NCBI GenBank assembly: GCA_030145015.1
Contig: JAQYWI010000061.1
Coordinates: 1-25,509, forward strand
Direction: 5' to 3'
DNA: 25,509 nt
DNA from: Desulfobacterales bacterium
Lineage (GTDB): Bacteria; Desulfobacterota; Desulfobacteria; Desulfobacterales; JAHEIW01
A program made the translations under genes and the position numbers. Below are positions 6,937 to 14,608 of the stretch, in pieces. The notes beneath the pieces were generated by a model. That model was not told the origin of the DNA and ran no database searches. It saw only the letters and a list, made by a program, of their open reading frames with translations. Position 1 is the stretch's first letter. Each line of letters starts with the position of its first letter.

Positions 6937-9096
6937 CTAAAATTGTTTTCTGGCATAAAACGTCTTCCGGGAAGCCGCCAAGGCCTCCTTGAGGGTAAAA
7001 ATCTGCTGCTGGGACAGCAGCGGTAAAAATTTGAGCAGCATTTCACCGGTAGCCACGGCATCTCCCATGGCGGTATGCCGTGCCAGTATCACAACCCCCA
7101 GCCGTTTGGCGATGGTTTCCAGATTATGGTCTTCGTGGGACGGATGGACAACGGCCGATAATAATAATGTATCCAGCACCGGGTTTACAAACCGCACCCC
7201 GGTCTGTTTCTCTTTTAATTGCAAAAAGCGCATATCAAAAGCCGCATTGTGAGCCACCAGAATGGTGTCTTTTACAAAATCATGGAACATCGGCAGAACC
7301 TCATCTATCGTCGGCTTTCCTTTGAGCATCTCGGGATGAATTCCATGTATTTTCACCGATTCCCAGGGTATCGATCGCCGGGGGTCAACCAGTTGTTCAA
7401 AACGGTCATTTTGCAGTAAACGGCCATTGACGATTCGAATCGCCCCAACGGAAATGATCTCATCGCCCTCATTGGGATTCAAACCGGTGGTTTCGAGATC
7501 AAATACGGTGTAAATCAGCTCTGCCAGCCGGCGGTTCTCAAGCTCGGGATGTTGATCCGCTTGCAGGAACATATCAAAATCATAGAACTCGGGACGGCTT
7601 TCGGGTAAAATCGTTAACGATCGAGATTTTTCAGGCCTAATTAGGAAAAGAACCGGAAGGAAAAAGCGCACATAAGATGTGTCTTTCAAACTCCTGGACA
7701 CATATAAGCCGATTTCACCGTTGTGATGATCAATCACTTCCCGGAGGGTTAATGCAAGGCCTTCTTTTTCAAACACCAGCCGCTGTGTTTCCCAGGCCTT
7801 CAGTAAATCCGCCTTTATCGGGTGCCCCGACCAGAGCAAATCCAGACTGACAAAACGCCTCAGCCGGGTCAAACGGCAGGTGAGCTCACGCACACCGGTG
7901 GCTGCCTGGATCTGCTGAATGACGTATAACATGGCCAGCAAAATGGAAGAATGGTCGACATTGACGTAATGTTCGGCGGTCAAATTCTCCGATCGGACGT
8001 GGAGATTTAAGCTCTGGCGACACCGGGCCCGCAATATTTCAAACAGGTCGCGCACCGAAACCCGCACCAGGGGCCACTGATTAAAGCTGGGCGATGCGGA
8101 CAGCGTTGGATCACGTTCTAAAATGTCACCGATATTCAACGCTTCTTTGTGGATTATCTCTTTAAGCGTTTCAAGGCGCATCGCATCCATATCCGGATAG
8201 TCCAAAATGCTTTCGATCGCCGAGCGAATTCCGGCAAAGGACGCCCGAATTCCACGGGTAAAAGATTGCATGGTAAGGTTTGAATGACTTTGAGATTCGA
8301 GCTGCCGGGTGATATCATACAGGATCAGAATAAATCCGGAATATTGCCTTGTGTGGGTCAAAACCGGGACAGCCTCGACCCGCAGCAGGGTTTCCTCAGC
8401 CCCCGGGGAAACAAAATACGAAACGACATCCGGTTCGTCACGTTTTAATTTATCCGTTATTTGATCAATTGTATGCCGGATAAGATTTTCGTTAAAAACC
8501 TCATAAATGGAACGCCCAAGCCCGATATAGCGCACGGGTTTATCGACGCTGTCATTGCCGGTCACCGACAGCAAAAGTTTGGCACGGTTGTTATATAAAA
8601 GAATTTGACCTTCGGGGTTGCATACAATCACGCCCTCGGGCAGCTCCGACATAATGGCCGCCAGGATACTCTTCTCTTCTTCAGATTGGGCTCTGGCACT
8701 ATTCACGCAGCCTTCAATATCATTTAGCAGGGATTCGTACTGCGCCGCCCCTTCGTTTAATCGATCGCAGAGCTGCTCAATTTCCGCGGCGCCTTCGATC
8801 TCAAAGCGGTGGGAGGGATTGGTGGGGTTAACCAGTGAAATCTGTTCGGCTATTTTTCGCAGGGGCCGGATGTATTTGCGCAAAACACCGTCCAGAAACA
8901 ATACGCCAACCAGCGTCAGTAGCACGACCAGGATGAGAAGCGGGCCGAAATGATCTTTGAACAGGCCCATTAAAAAGGTATGCGCTTCGGGGGATAGTTG
9001 AGTTTTAAACCAGACTGCGAAACCAACGCATATGATTAACCAAGCTGCAAAAGATAGTGCAATCGCCTGCCAAAATTTATGTCCCCATCTTTTCAT
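6937..9096 (-). CDS. HAMP-PAS-degenerate kinase fused to DEDDh 3'-5' exonuclease
   Basis: This 719-residue inner-membrane protein has two TM helices (about 8-30 and 48-70) flanking a short extracytoplasmic loop, a HAMP region (about 71-125), a PAS domain (about 145-270), a histidine-kinase-like region (about 275-495) and a DnaQ/PolC-type exonuclease (about 525-705). The kinase part looks dead: the SHELRTPL-type box reads TRGIRASF with Arg281 in place of His, the HATPase asparagine box is eroded (LAMLYVIQQI), and no DxGxG is visible where SLDLLWSGHPIK stands. The nuclease keeps all DEDDh residues: D533 and E535 in DLET, D621 in HNAAFD, H674 and D679 in HTAMGD. The substrate could be DNA, RNA, a nanoRNA or a nucleotidylated protein. 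The gene overlaps the upstream response regulator by 20 bases, so translation is probably coupled. Confidence 0.88.
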   Translation of the reverse strand: MKRWGHKFWQAIALSFAAWLIICVGFAVWFKTQLSPEAHTFLMGLFKDHFGPLLILVVLLTLVGVLFLDGVLRKYIRPLRKIAEQISLVNPTNPSHRFEIEGAAEIEQLCDRLNEGAAQYESLLNDIEGCVNSARAQSEEEKSILAAIMSELPEGVIVCNPEGQILLYNNRAKLLLSVTGNDSVDKPVRYIGLGRSIYEVFNENLIRHTIDQITDKLKRDEPDVVSYFVSPGAEETLLRVEAVPVLTHTRQYSGFILILYDITRQLESQSHSNLTMQSFTRGIRASFAGIRSAIESILDYPDMDAMRLETLKEIIHKEALNIGDILERDPTLSASPSFNQWPLVRVSVRDLFEILRARCRQSLNLHVRSENLTAEHYVNVDHSSILLAMLYVIQQIQAATGVRELTCRLTRLRRFVSLDLLWSGHPIKADLLKAWETQRLVFEKEGLALTLREVIDHHNGEIGLYVSRSLKDTSYVRFFLPVLFLIRPEKSRSLTILPESRPEFYDFDMFLQADQHPELENRRLAELIYTVFDLETTGLNPNEGDEIISVGAIRIVNGRLLQNDRFEQLVDPRRSIPWESVKIHGIHPEMLKGKPTIDEVLPMFHDFVKDTILVAHNAAFDMRFLQLKEKQTGVRFVNPVLDTLLLSAVVHPSHEDHNLETIAKRLGVVILARHTAMGDAVATGEMLLKFLPLLSQQQIFTLKEALAASRKTFYARKQF

Positions 9097-9466
9097 GCGT
9101 ATCTTCTAAAAGCTCTTTGACCTTGGCGACAACTTCTGCATTCGAAAACGGCTTGATAATATAGGCGTCGGCCCCGAGGGCCATGCCCTTGGCAATTTCG
9201 ACCTCGCGGCCCTTGGCTGTCAGGAAAATGATCTTAACATTTCTAAAATCAGGATTCAAGCGCACAATTTCACAGATCTCATAGCCATCAATTCCAGGAA
9301 GCATAATATCCAGCAGGATGAGATCCGGTTTGTTTCTTAGAATAATATCCAGCGCATCTTCGCCGTTTTTAGCGACTTGGACATCATAGCCCTGTTGCTC
9401 CATCAAAAACTGGATGGGAACGACAATGCTGGGCTCATCATCCACGATGAGAACTTCTTTCGGCAT
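9077..9466 (-). CDS. Single-domain response regulator (CheY-like receiver)
   Basis: This 129-residue protein is a bare receiver domain. The acidic pocket is D9, D10, the phospho-acceptor is D53 in LLLDIMLPG, and the switch residues T83 and K105 (in IIKPF) are present, so it should be phosphorylatable. There is no DNA-binding or enzymatic output domain. An AGGAG about eight bases upstream supports the ATG. Its end overlaps the start of the exonuclease-fusion gene. The nearest intact kinase is the SLC5-STAC protein encoded at 3926-6688. Output may pass by protein contact, perhaps to the pseudokinase-exonuclease next to it; this is inference. Confidence 0.92.
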   Translation of the reverse strand: MPKEVLIVDDEPSIVVPIQFLMEQQGYDVQVAKNGEDALDIILRNKPDLILLDIMLPGIDGYEICEIVRLNPDFRNVKIIFLTAKGREVEIAKGMALGADAYIIKPFSNAEVVAKVKELLEDTHEKMGT

Positions 9467-9597
9467 GCACAGTACTCCTGTTTGATCACCGTCTGGCGAT
9501 ATTTTTTTTACAGCGCCGGATAAACGCTATAAAATCGAATTCATGCGAGCGGGAGTTCGCCCCTGCGGCGTTCATGGCAATAGGTCTGCAGAGGGCA

Positions 9598-11505
9598 TCA
9601 TTCTTTTTTGGCCTTGGCATATCCGATGCTGATCAAGGCTTCTTCCATCTCATCTAAAATTACGGGGTCATCGATGGTTGCCGGCACTTTATACGGTGTA
9701 TTATCGGCAATCTTTTGGATCGTGCCCCGTAAAATTTTACCGGAGCGGGTTTTCGGTAAGCGCTTGACCACCGTGGCGGTCTTAAATGAGGCCACCGGAC
9801 CGATGCGCTCTCTGACCATCTGGATGGTTTCCCCGATGATTTCATTCGACTCCCGGCTGACGCCGGCATTGAGCACCACAAAACCAACCGGCACCTGCCC
9901 TTTTAGTTTGTCGCCAACCCCCAGCACCGCGCATTCGGCCACATCCGGATGATCGCATAAGATCTCTTCCATAGCGCCGGTGGAAAGCCGATGCCCGGCG
10001 ACATTGATAATATCATCGGTGCGGCTCATGACAAAAACATAGTCCTCATCATCAATAAACCCGGCATCTGCCGTTTTGTAATACCCCGGGAATTCTTCCA
10101 GATAGGCCGCCAAAAAACCCGGATCATTGTTCCAGAGCGTGGGAAGCGTGCCCGGTGGAAGCGGCAGTTTGGCCACCAGCGCGCCGATTTCACCTCTCTT
10201 AACAGGGGTGCTATTCTCGTCGACTACCTGCAGGTTCCAGCCCGGCGCCGCTTTGGTGGGCGAACCTTCTTTGACCGGAAAATGGTGCAGCCCGATACAG
10301 TTGCCGGCAATCGCCCACCCGGTTTCTGTCTGCCACCAGTGATCGATCACCGGGATATTCAGGCTGTTTTCGGCCCATTTGAGGGTGTCCGGATCCAGGC
10401 GTTCACCGGCCAGAAAAAGAGTTTTAAAATTAGACAGATCATAATTTTTCATCAGTTCGGCCCGGGGATCTTCGCGTTTGATCGCTCGAAATGCGGTGGG
10501 GGCGGTAAACATGACCTTGACGTTGTGTTCGGATATCACCCGCCAGAATACACCGGCATCGGGAGTCCCCACCGGTTTGCCTTCAAACAGAATGGTGGTA
10601 CATCCTTTCAGCAGCGGAGCGTAAACGATATATGAATGACCCACCACCCAGCCGACATCAGAGGCCGCCCAGTAAACATCACCGGCCTCCACATTGTAAA
10701 CGGCTCCCATGGTCCATTTTAAGGCAACCATGTGCCCGCCATTATCGCGCACCACCCCTTTGGGTACACCGGTGGTCCCGGAGGTATACAGGATATACAG
10801 CGGATCGGTGGCGGCCACCGGCACACAGTCATGCGGCTCAGCGGTTGCCATGACCGCGTCCCAATCCAGGTCCCGCCCATCGATCATAACGGCTTCTTCC
10901 ATGGGCCGCTGCTTGATAATGCAGCGCTCCGGTTTGAATTCAGCCATATCAATGGCCGCGTCAAGAAGCGGTTTGTAGGCGATAATTCGCGCCACCTCGA
11001 TACCGCAGGATGCGGAGACGATCACTTTGGGCTTGGCATCATCAATACGCACCGCCAGTTCCTTGGCGGCAAATCCGCCAAAGACCACAGAATGCACGGC
11101 GCCGATGCGCGCGCAGGCCAGCATGGCCATGACGCCTTCGGGAATCATCGGCATATAGATCAGAACCCGATCGCCCTTGACCACGCCCTCAGCGGCAAGG
11201 GCTCCGGCAAAGCGGGCCACTTCATCGCGAAATTGGTTATACGTATATTTTTTTATCGTATCGGTGACCGGTGAGTCATAAATCAGGGCATTTTGCTCGC
11301 CGCGGCCGTTTTCGATGTGAAAGTCCAGCATATTGTAGCAGGTGTTCATCTCCCCGCCGCTAAACCAGCGATAAAACGGTTTGTTGGAGTCATCCAGAAC
11401 CTTGTCCCACTTTTTGTACCAGTGGCAGTCTTCGGCTGCCGCCCCCCAGAAACCGTCCGGGTCTTCAATGGATTGTTTGTGTGCGATTTCATAAGGGTTT
11501 GCCAT
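9598..11505 (-). CDS. prpE: Propionyl-CoA synthetase-type acyl-CoA ligase (PrpE/ACSS3-like)
   Basis: This 635-residue cytoplasmic enzyme of the AMP-forming acyl-CoA synthetase family activates a short-chain acid with ATP and CoA. The P-loop-like motif is YTSGTTGVPKG, the acetate/propionate family motif is WWQTETGW, and the catalytic lysine is K590 in TRSGKILRG, the residue normally controlled by acetylation. The sequence KGVVRDNGGHMVAL after the nucleotide motif is typical of the PrpE/ACSS3 branch rather than Acs, so propionate is the likely preferred substrate, with acetate possible. AAAGGAG lies seven bases before the ATG. It is the fourth gene of the minus-strand run acs, symporter, TPR lipoprotein, prpE. 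A repeat block of about 170 bases separates it from the TPR gene, so it may have its own promoter. Confidence 0.9.
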   Translation of the reverse strand: MANPYEIAHKQSIEDPDGFWGAAAEDCHWYKKWDKVLDDSNKPFYRWFSGGEMNTCYNMLDFHIENGRGEQNALIYDSPVTDTIKKYTYNQFRDEVARFAGALAAEGVVKGDRVLIYMPMIPEGVMAMLACARIGAVHSVVFGGFAAKELAVRIDDAKPKVIVSASCGIEVARIIAYKPLLDAAIDMAEFKPERCIIKQRPMEEAVMIDGRDLDWDAVMATAEPHDCVPVAATDPLYILYTSGTTGVPKGVVRDNGGHMVALKWTMGAVYNVEAGDVYWAASDVGWVVGHSYIVYAPLLKGCTTILFEGKPVGTPDAGVFWRVISEHNVKVMFTAPTAFRAIKREDPRAELMKNYDLSNFKTLFLAGERLDPDTLKWAENSLNIPVIDHWWQTETGWAIAGNCIGLHHFPVKEGSPTKAAPGWNLQVVDENSTPVKRGEIGALVAKLPLPPGTLPTLWNNDPGFLAAYLEEFPGYYKTADAGFIDDEDYVFVMSRTDDIINVAGHRLSTGAMEEILCDHPDVAECAVLGVGDKLKGQVPVGFVVLNAGVSRESNEIIGETIQMVRERIGPVASFKTATVVKRLPKTRSGKILRGTIQKIADNTPYKVPATIDDPVILDEMEEALISIGYAKAKKE

Positions 11506-11539
11506 GAGTATTCTCCTTTGCTCGAATTGTTAAGCGTTA

Positions 11540-11708
11540 GGTTTCAGGTGTCAGGTGTCAGGTGTCGGCAAAATGTGATTCGGTGTCAACGAACTGCGTC
11601 GAGTAGAAGTTAGATTTGGTACTTAGTTTTCAATTTTTCAGCATCTGTCTTCCAGCGCCTGAGCTCTGTTCTCTGAAGCCTGACACCTGACACCTGAAAC
11701 CTGAAACG
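11540..11708. repeat. Inverted repeat built of GGTGTCA units
   Basis: Bases 11540-11559 are a perfect 20-base inverted match of 11682-11701. Each arm is a reiteration of a seven-base unit (GGTGTCA or its complement), and the 122 bases between are unique. The block fills the gap between the prpE-type gene and the TPR lipoprotein gene. No gene is visible here. Confidence 0.8.
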
Positions 11709-11722
11709 GGTTCTCCCGTTTC
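11703..11722. repeat. Stem-loop GAAACGGG/CCCGTTTC
   Basis: Bases 11703-11710 pair perfectly with 11715-11722 around a TTCT loop. It lies 36 bases past the stop of the TPR lipoprotein gene. No T-tract follows in that direction, so it is a weak terminator candidate or an RNA-stabilising stem. Confidence 0.5.
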
Positions 11723-11757
11723 AAATGAGATCGGGTTTATCCGGATTCGATTTCCGA

Positions 11758-12243
11758 TTATGAATCCTTCACCTTTTGCTTTAAAAATTCTAAATGTTCA
11801 CGGATACCTTTTACGGTATTGGGATCATTGCTAAACAGACGTTTAAAAAAACTCGGTTTATCGTCAATCTCGGGATCCAGCTCCAGCCCTTTTTCATAAT
11901 CGGCAATCGCCTTTTCGTATTGGCCCAGATGACTGTAAGCAATCGCCCGGTTGACATAGGCCTTAGCCAGGGTCGGCTTGATTTCAATGGCTTTATTATA
12001 ATCCTCAAGGGCCTCTTCATAGCGTCCCATGACGTTGAGGGTGTCGGCGCGCCCCAGATAGCCATCTTGATGCGTGGGATCAACTTTAATGGCCCGGTTG
12101 AAATCTTCCAGGGCTTTTTCGATTTTGCCTCTGTTGAGATTGGAAGCACCGTCTAAAACAGCATCCGTAAATTCCGACGTCCCAAGGCCGCAGCCCCAAA
12201 CCAGGAAAAAAGAAACTGTCAGAGTAAAAAATAGTCGTTTCAT
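11758..12243 (-). CDS. TPR-repeat lipoprotein
   Basis: This 161-residue protein begins with a lipoprotein-type signal peptide (MKRLFFTLTVSFFLVWGC, lipid-bearing Cys18; Trp at -2 makes the lipobox imperfect). Three tetratricopeptide repeats follow at about residues 32-65, 66-99 and 100-133, with the usual W/Y-G-A-P spacing (for example GRYEEALEDYNKAIEIKP). It should sit in an envelope membrane and serve as a protein-binding scaffold. No clear ribosome binding site is seen just before the ATG. It lies between the symporter gene and the prpE-type gene on the same strand, 104 bases after the symporter stop with a hairpin in between. Its partner is unknown. Confidence 0.85.
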   Translation of the reverse strand: MKRLFFTLTVSFFLVWGCGLGTSEFTDAVLDGASNLNRGKIEKALEDFNRAIKVDPTHQDGYLGRADTLNVMGRYEEALEDYNKAIEIKPTLAKAYVNRAIAYSHLGQYEKAIADYEKGLELDPEIDDKPSFFKRLFSNDPNTVKGIREHLEFLKQKVKDS

Positions 12244-12278
12244 TTTGGGAGGTTTGATTTCCCTTTAGATAAAGGATT

Positions 12279-12308
12279 GGATGAGGAGGCGCAAGCGCCT
12301 CCTCATCC
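12279..12308 (-). terminator. 14-bp hairpin downstream of the symporter gene
   Basis: Bases 12279-12292 pair perfectly with 12295-12308, leaving AA between the arms (in practice a 13-bp stem with a CAAG loop). It lies 40 bases past the stop of the symporter gene and before the TPR gene. Only a short, broken T-rich stretch follows on the minus strand, so it may attenuate or protect the transcript end rather than terminate fully. Confidence 0.55.
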
Positions 12309-12347
12309 TTATTATCATCGAATTAATCAGGGTTAAACGTCTGAATG

Positions 12348-14366
12348 TTAAACGCCCGACTGTCCTCGCGAGGATCCCTCGGCAACTACCGGCTCCTCTT
12401 CGTAAATATCGTGCTTCAAGGCCTCGAATTCCGTGGTAATGTTGGTCGACATTTGAAGCTTGTAGGCCAGAAACCACATCATCCCGATACCCAGGATCCA
12501 CCAGATAATCTGCCAGATCCAGATCGACGGCATCCCATTCGCCCATGAAGCGGGTGCCGCGGGACTGCCGAAGAGTGAGTTACCGATCACACAGCCGGGG
12601 CCGATGGCAAAAAAGAACCAGACCACCGTAATGATCCAACCCCATTTGATCAGCGGTTTCTTATCCGCCGGCAGGGCGGTATGTTCTTGGACGAAATTGT
12701 GCCACGTCGTTTGTTTTTCGGCCAACTCTCCGGTCGGTTGGGTAAATACACTCACCAGAATGGCGACCGGCAGGTTGAAAAGGATGCCCCAACCGGCAGC
12801 AAAGATCGTGAGCGGGTTGTAACCCCAGGGAAGTCCGAGATCGAACCTGAAGGTTAAAAATACCGCAATCATGCCGCAGATCAGGCCGGTGACCACTCCC
12901 TGGCGGGTAAGGAATTTCCAGTAACAGACCGCAATCAGAGACGGGTACATCATAAACCCGTAGGAGGTCGCAAAGGCACCCAGCATCACGATGGCTCCCG
13001 GTACCAATGAGGAAAAAATCAAGGCCATACCGACCACAAATGTTACGGTGATACGTCCCCATTGGGTTTGCTGGGTTTCGGACATGTCTTTTTTGATGAA
13101 GCGTTTGACGATGTCGCGGGTCAGCATACCGCTGGCGGTGGACATGTAAGCCGCACCGGTGGACTGCATGGCTGCCAGCGCACAAATGGCCAGAATACCT
13201 ACGGCAAACGGCGCCGTGTCTTTCATCAAATGAATCAGGAAGGGCACCAGATCGTTCCCCCCGCTGCTGATGAGCCTTTCAAGCGGCAATATGGTCCCTG
13301 ATCCGCTAGCTCCAGGCAACAGGGCCAGCACCCAGCCGCCCATGGACTGCATGGTGGTGAAAATGATAAGGGCAAACCCGATCCCCAGGGTGGAAGCCCA
13401 CACCTGCTGCAGCGGAAAGGGTCTGGGGTTCTTGTTGGCAAAAGCCCACATGGAAAACGCCGGTGAGGCATGAATCCCCATCAGAGCAAACATGTAGGTC
13501 AAAATCATGACACCGGTCCAGGTGCCGCCTACGGCTGTGGCCTGGGAGGGCACAAACTGCATCACACCGGGTACGGCCACTAAATGGCTATAGCCAGCCG
13601 GTGTAATTTTGAAAATCTTCGCTTTGGCGGCCATAAATGTTTTGACGGCCTCCGCATCCGCCCATTGGGGTACCGCCGATCCGCCGCTGTTGATCCAGGC
13701 AACCACGTCCCCATATTTGGATGTCAGCGCATCGAAGCCCCCGGCAAAGCTAGCCGAGATAAATCCCAGGGCGACAATCCCGCTCCAGAGCAGAATACAC
13801 TGGGCCGTGTCCACGTAAGCCACCGAGCGCAAACCACCCAGGCCCACGTACAACAGCACGATAATGGCCAGCATCCACATGCCGACGTTAACCGAAAACA
13901 GCCCGTCGGTTAAGACGTTGAACAAAATGCCCGAAGCCCGCAGCTGAATTCCCAGGTAGGGAATGCTGAAAAAAAGCGCCACGATGACGGTTAATATCCG
14001 CATGGCCTCAGAGTTAAAATAGCCATGATACATCTCCCCCGGGGTGACAAACCCATAGCGTTTGCCGATCAGCCACTGGCGTTTGAGAAAGAGCACGCCC
14101 GTAAACGGGATGGTCAGCACATAAAAAGACGCATACCCGTAAGGTAACCCGTCCCGCCACATCAAGGCCGGGTGGCCGACAAAGGTCCATCCGCTAAACG
14201 AGGTCGCGGTGGCTGCCAGCACAAATACCCAGATGTTGAGCTGACGGCCGGCGATGAAGTAATCGGTCCCTTTCTTGGCCTTCAGGTAACCCGTAACGCC
14301 GATGGTAATGCAGTATCCCCAGTAGAGGAGAACAAAAAAGAACAGCCAATATACATGAGATCCCAT
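12348..14366 (-). CDS. Sodium:solute symporter (SSS/SLC5 family), likely for short-chain monocarboxylates
   Basis: This 672-residue inner-membrane transporter has about 13 or more hydrophobic segments. SSS-family marks include GRQLNIWVFVLAATATSFSG near the N terminus, GLGGLRSVAYVDTAQ and ALAAMQSTGAAYMSTASGMLTRDI in the core. Coupling is presumably to sodium. It is longer than typical ActP/PutP proteins (about 500-550 residues), with an extra hydrophilic insertion around residues 215-260 and C-terminal helices before an acidic tail. The start at 14366 was chosen because AAGGAG lies eight bases upstream; the in-frame GTG six codons earlier contains that site within it. Lying between acs and a prpE-type gene, it probably imports acetate, propionate or a related acid. 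No DUF485/DUF4212 partner is adjacent. Confidence 0.88.
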   Translation of the reverse strand: MGSHVYWLFFFVLLYWGYCITIGVTGYLKAKKGTDYFIAGRQLNIWVFVLAATATSFSGWTFVGHPALMWRDGLPYGYASFYVLTIPFTGVLFLKRQWLIGKRYGFVTPGEMYHGYFNSEAMRILTVIVALFFSIPYLGIQLRASGILFNVLTDGLFSVNVGMWMLAIIVLLYVGLGGLRSVAYVDTAQCILLWSGIVALGFISASFAGGFDALTSKYGDVVAWINSGGSAVPQWADAEAVKTFMAAKAKIFKITPAGYSHLVAVPGVMQFVPSQATAVGGTWTGVMILTYMFALMGIHASPAFSMWAFANKNPRPFPLQQVWASTLGIGFALIIFTTMQSMGGWVLALLPGASGSGTILPLERLISSGGNDLVPFLIHLMKDTAPFAVGILAICALAAMQSTGAAYMSTASGMLTRDIVKRFIKKDMSETQQTQWGRITVTFVVGMALIFSSLVPGAIVMLGAFATSYGFMMYPSLIAVCYWKFLTRQGVVTGLICGMIAVFLTFRFDLGLPWGYNPLTIFAAGWGILFNLPVAILVSVFTQPTGELAEKQTTWHNFVQEHTALPADKKPLIKWGWIITVVWFFFAIGPGCVIGNSLFGSPAAPASWANGMPSIWIWQIIWWILGIGMMWFLAYKLQMSTNITTEFEALKHDIYEEEPVVAEGSSRGQSGV

Positions 14367-14437
14367 ATGTTCTTCTCCTTTCACAAATTAGTAGACAACG
14401 TACGATTCATTTCCTCGATCAACTTCTGTGGGCCAGT

Positions 14438-14450
14438 ATCACCTCCTTTG
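14438..14450 (-). other. Perfect extended Shine-Dalgarno with no gene after it
   Basis: On the minus strand this reads CAAAGGAGGTGAT, an almost complete complement of the 16S rRNA 3' end. No start codon with a usable reading frame follows at normal spacing. The 224-base acs-symporter gap otherwise shows nothing I can name. It may be the relic of a small gene, or chance. Confidence 0.35.
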
Positions 14451-14608
14451 CTTGGCACTTTAGACGGATGGTCTGATCGCATTCAATCCAGGTCATTCGG
14501 ATTCCGATTCCACTTTCCGTATCCAGCTCAGATATCGATTCTGTCGAGTTTCCCGCAAACTATCTGTAAAATGACGCTCAGACCTTCCCTATACAGACAC
14601 AAAAATGT

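Noticed and set aside
6801..7061. Small open frame with YRISNVEYRR-like repeats
   Set aside because: The peptide is a by-product of the intergenic TTCGATATTC repeat block and the antisense end of the exonuclease gene.
10732..11274. A 180-codon open frame opposite the prpE-type gene
   Set aside because: Composition is that of an antisense shadow (many His, Gly, Asp), no start signal, and the sense gene has all family motifs.
11293..11613. Open frame ending in a FQVSGVR-like peptide
   Set aside because: It is the reverse of the prpE start plus translation of the GGTGTCA repeats.
14438..14450. A fragment of 16S rRNA 3' end on the plus strand (ATCACCTCCTTTG)
   Set aside because: The match is confined to the anti-Shine-Dalgarno bases, with no flanking 16S sequence; it is better read as a ribosome-binding-like motif on the other strand.
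14385..14608. Sigma54 promoter before the symporter gene
   Set aside because: A TGGCAC is present at 14453-14458, but on the plus strand, and no TTGC-type -12 box stands at the right distance for either strand.
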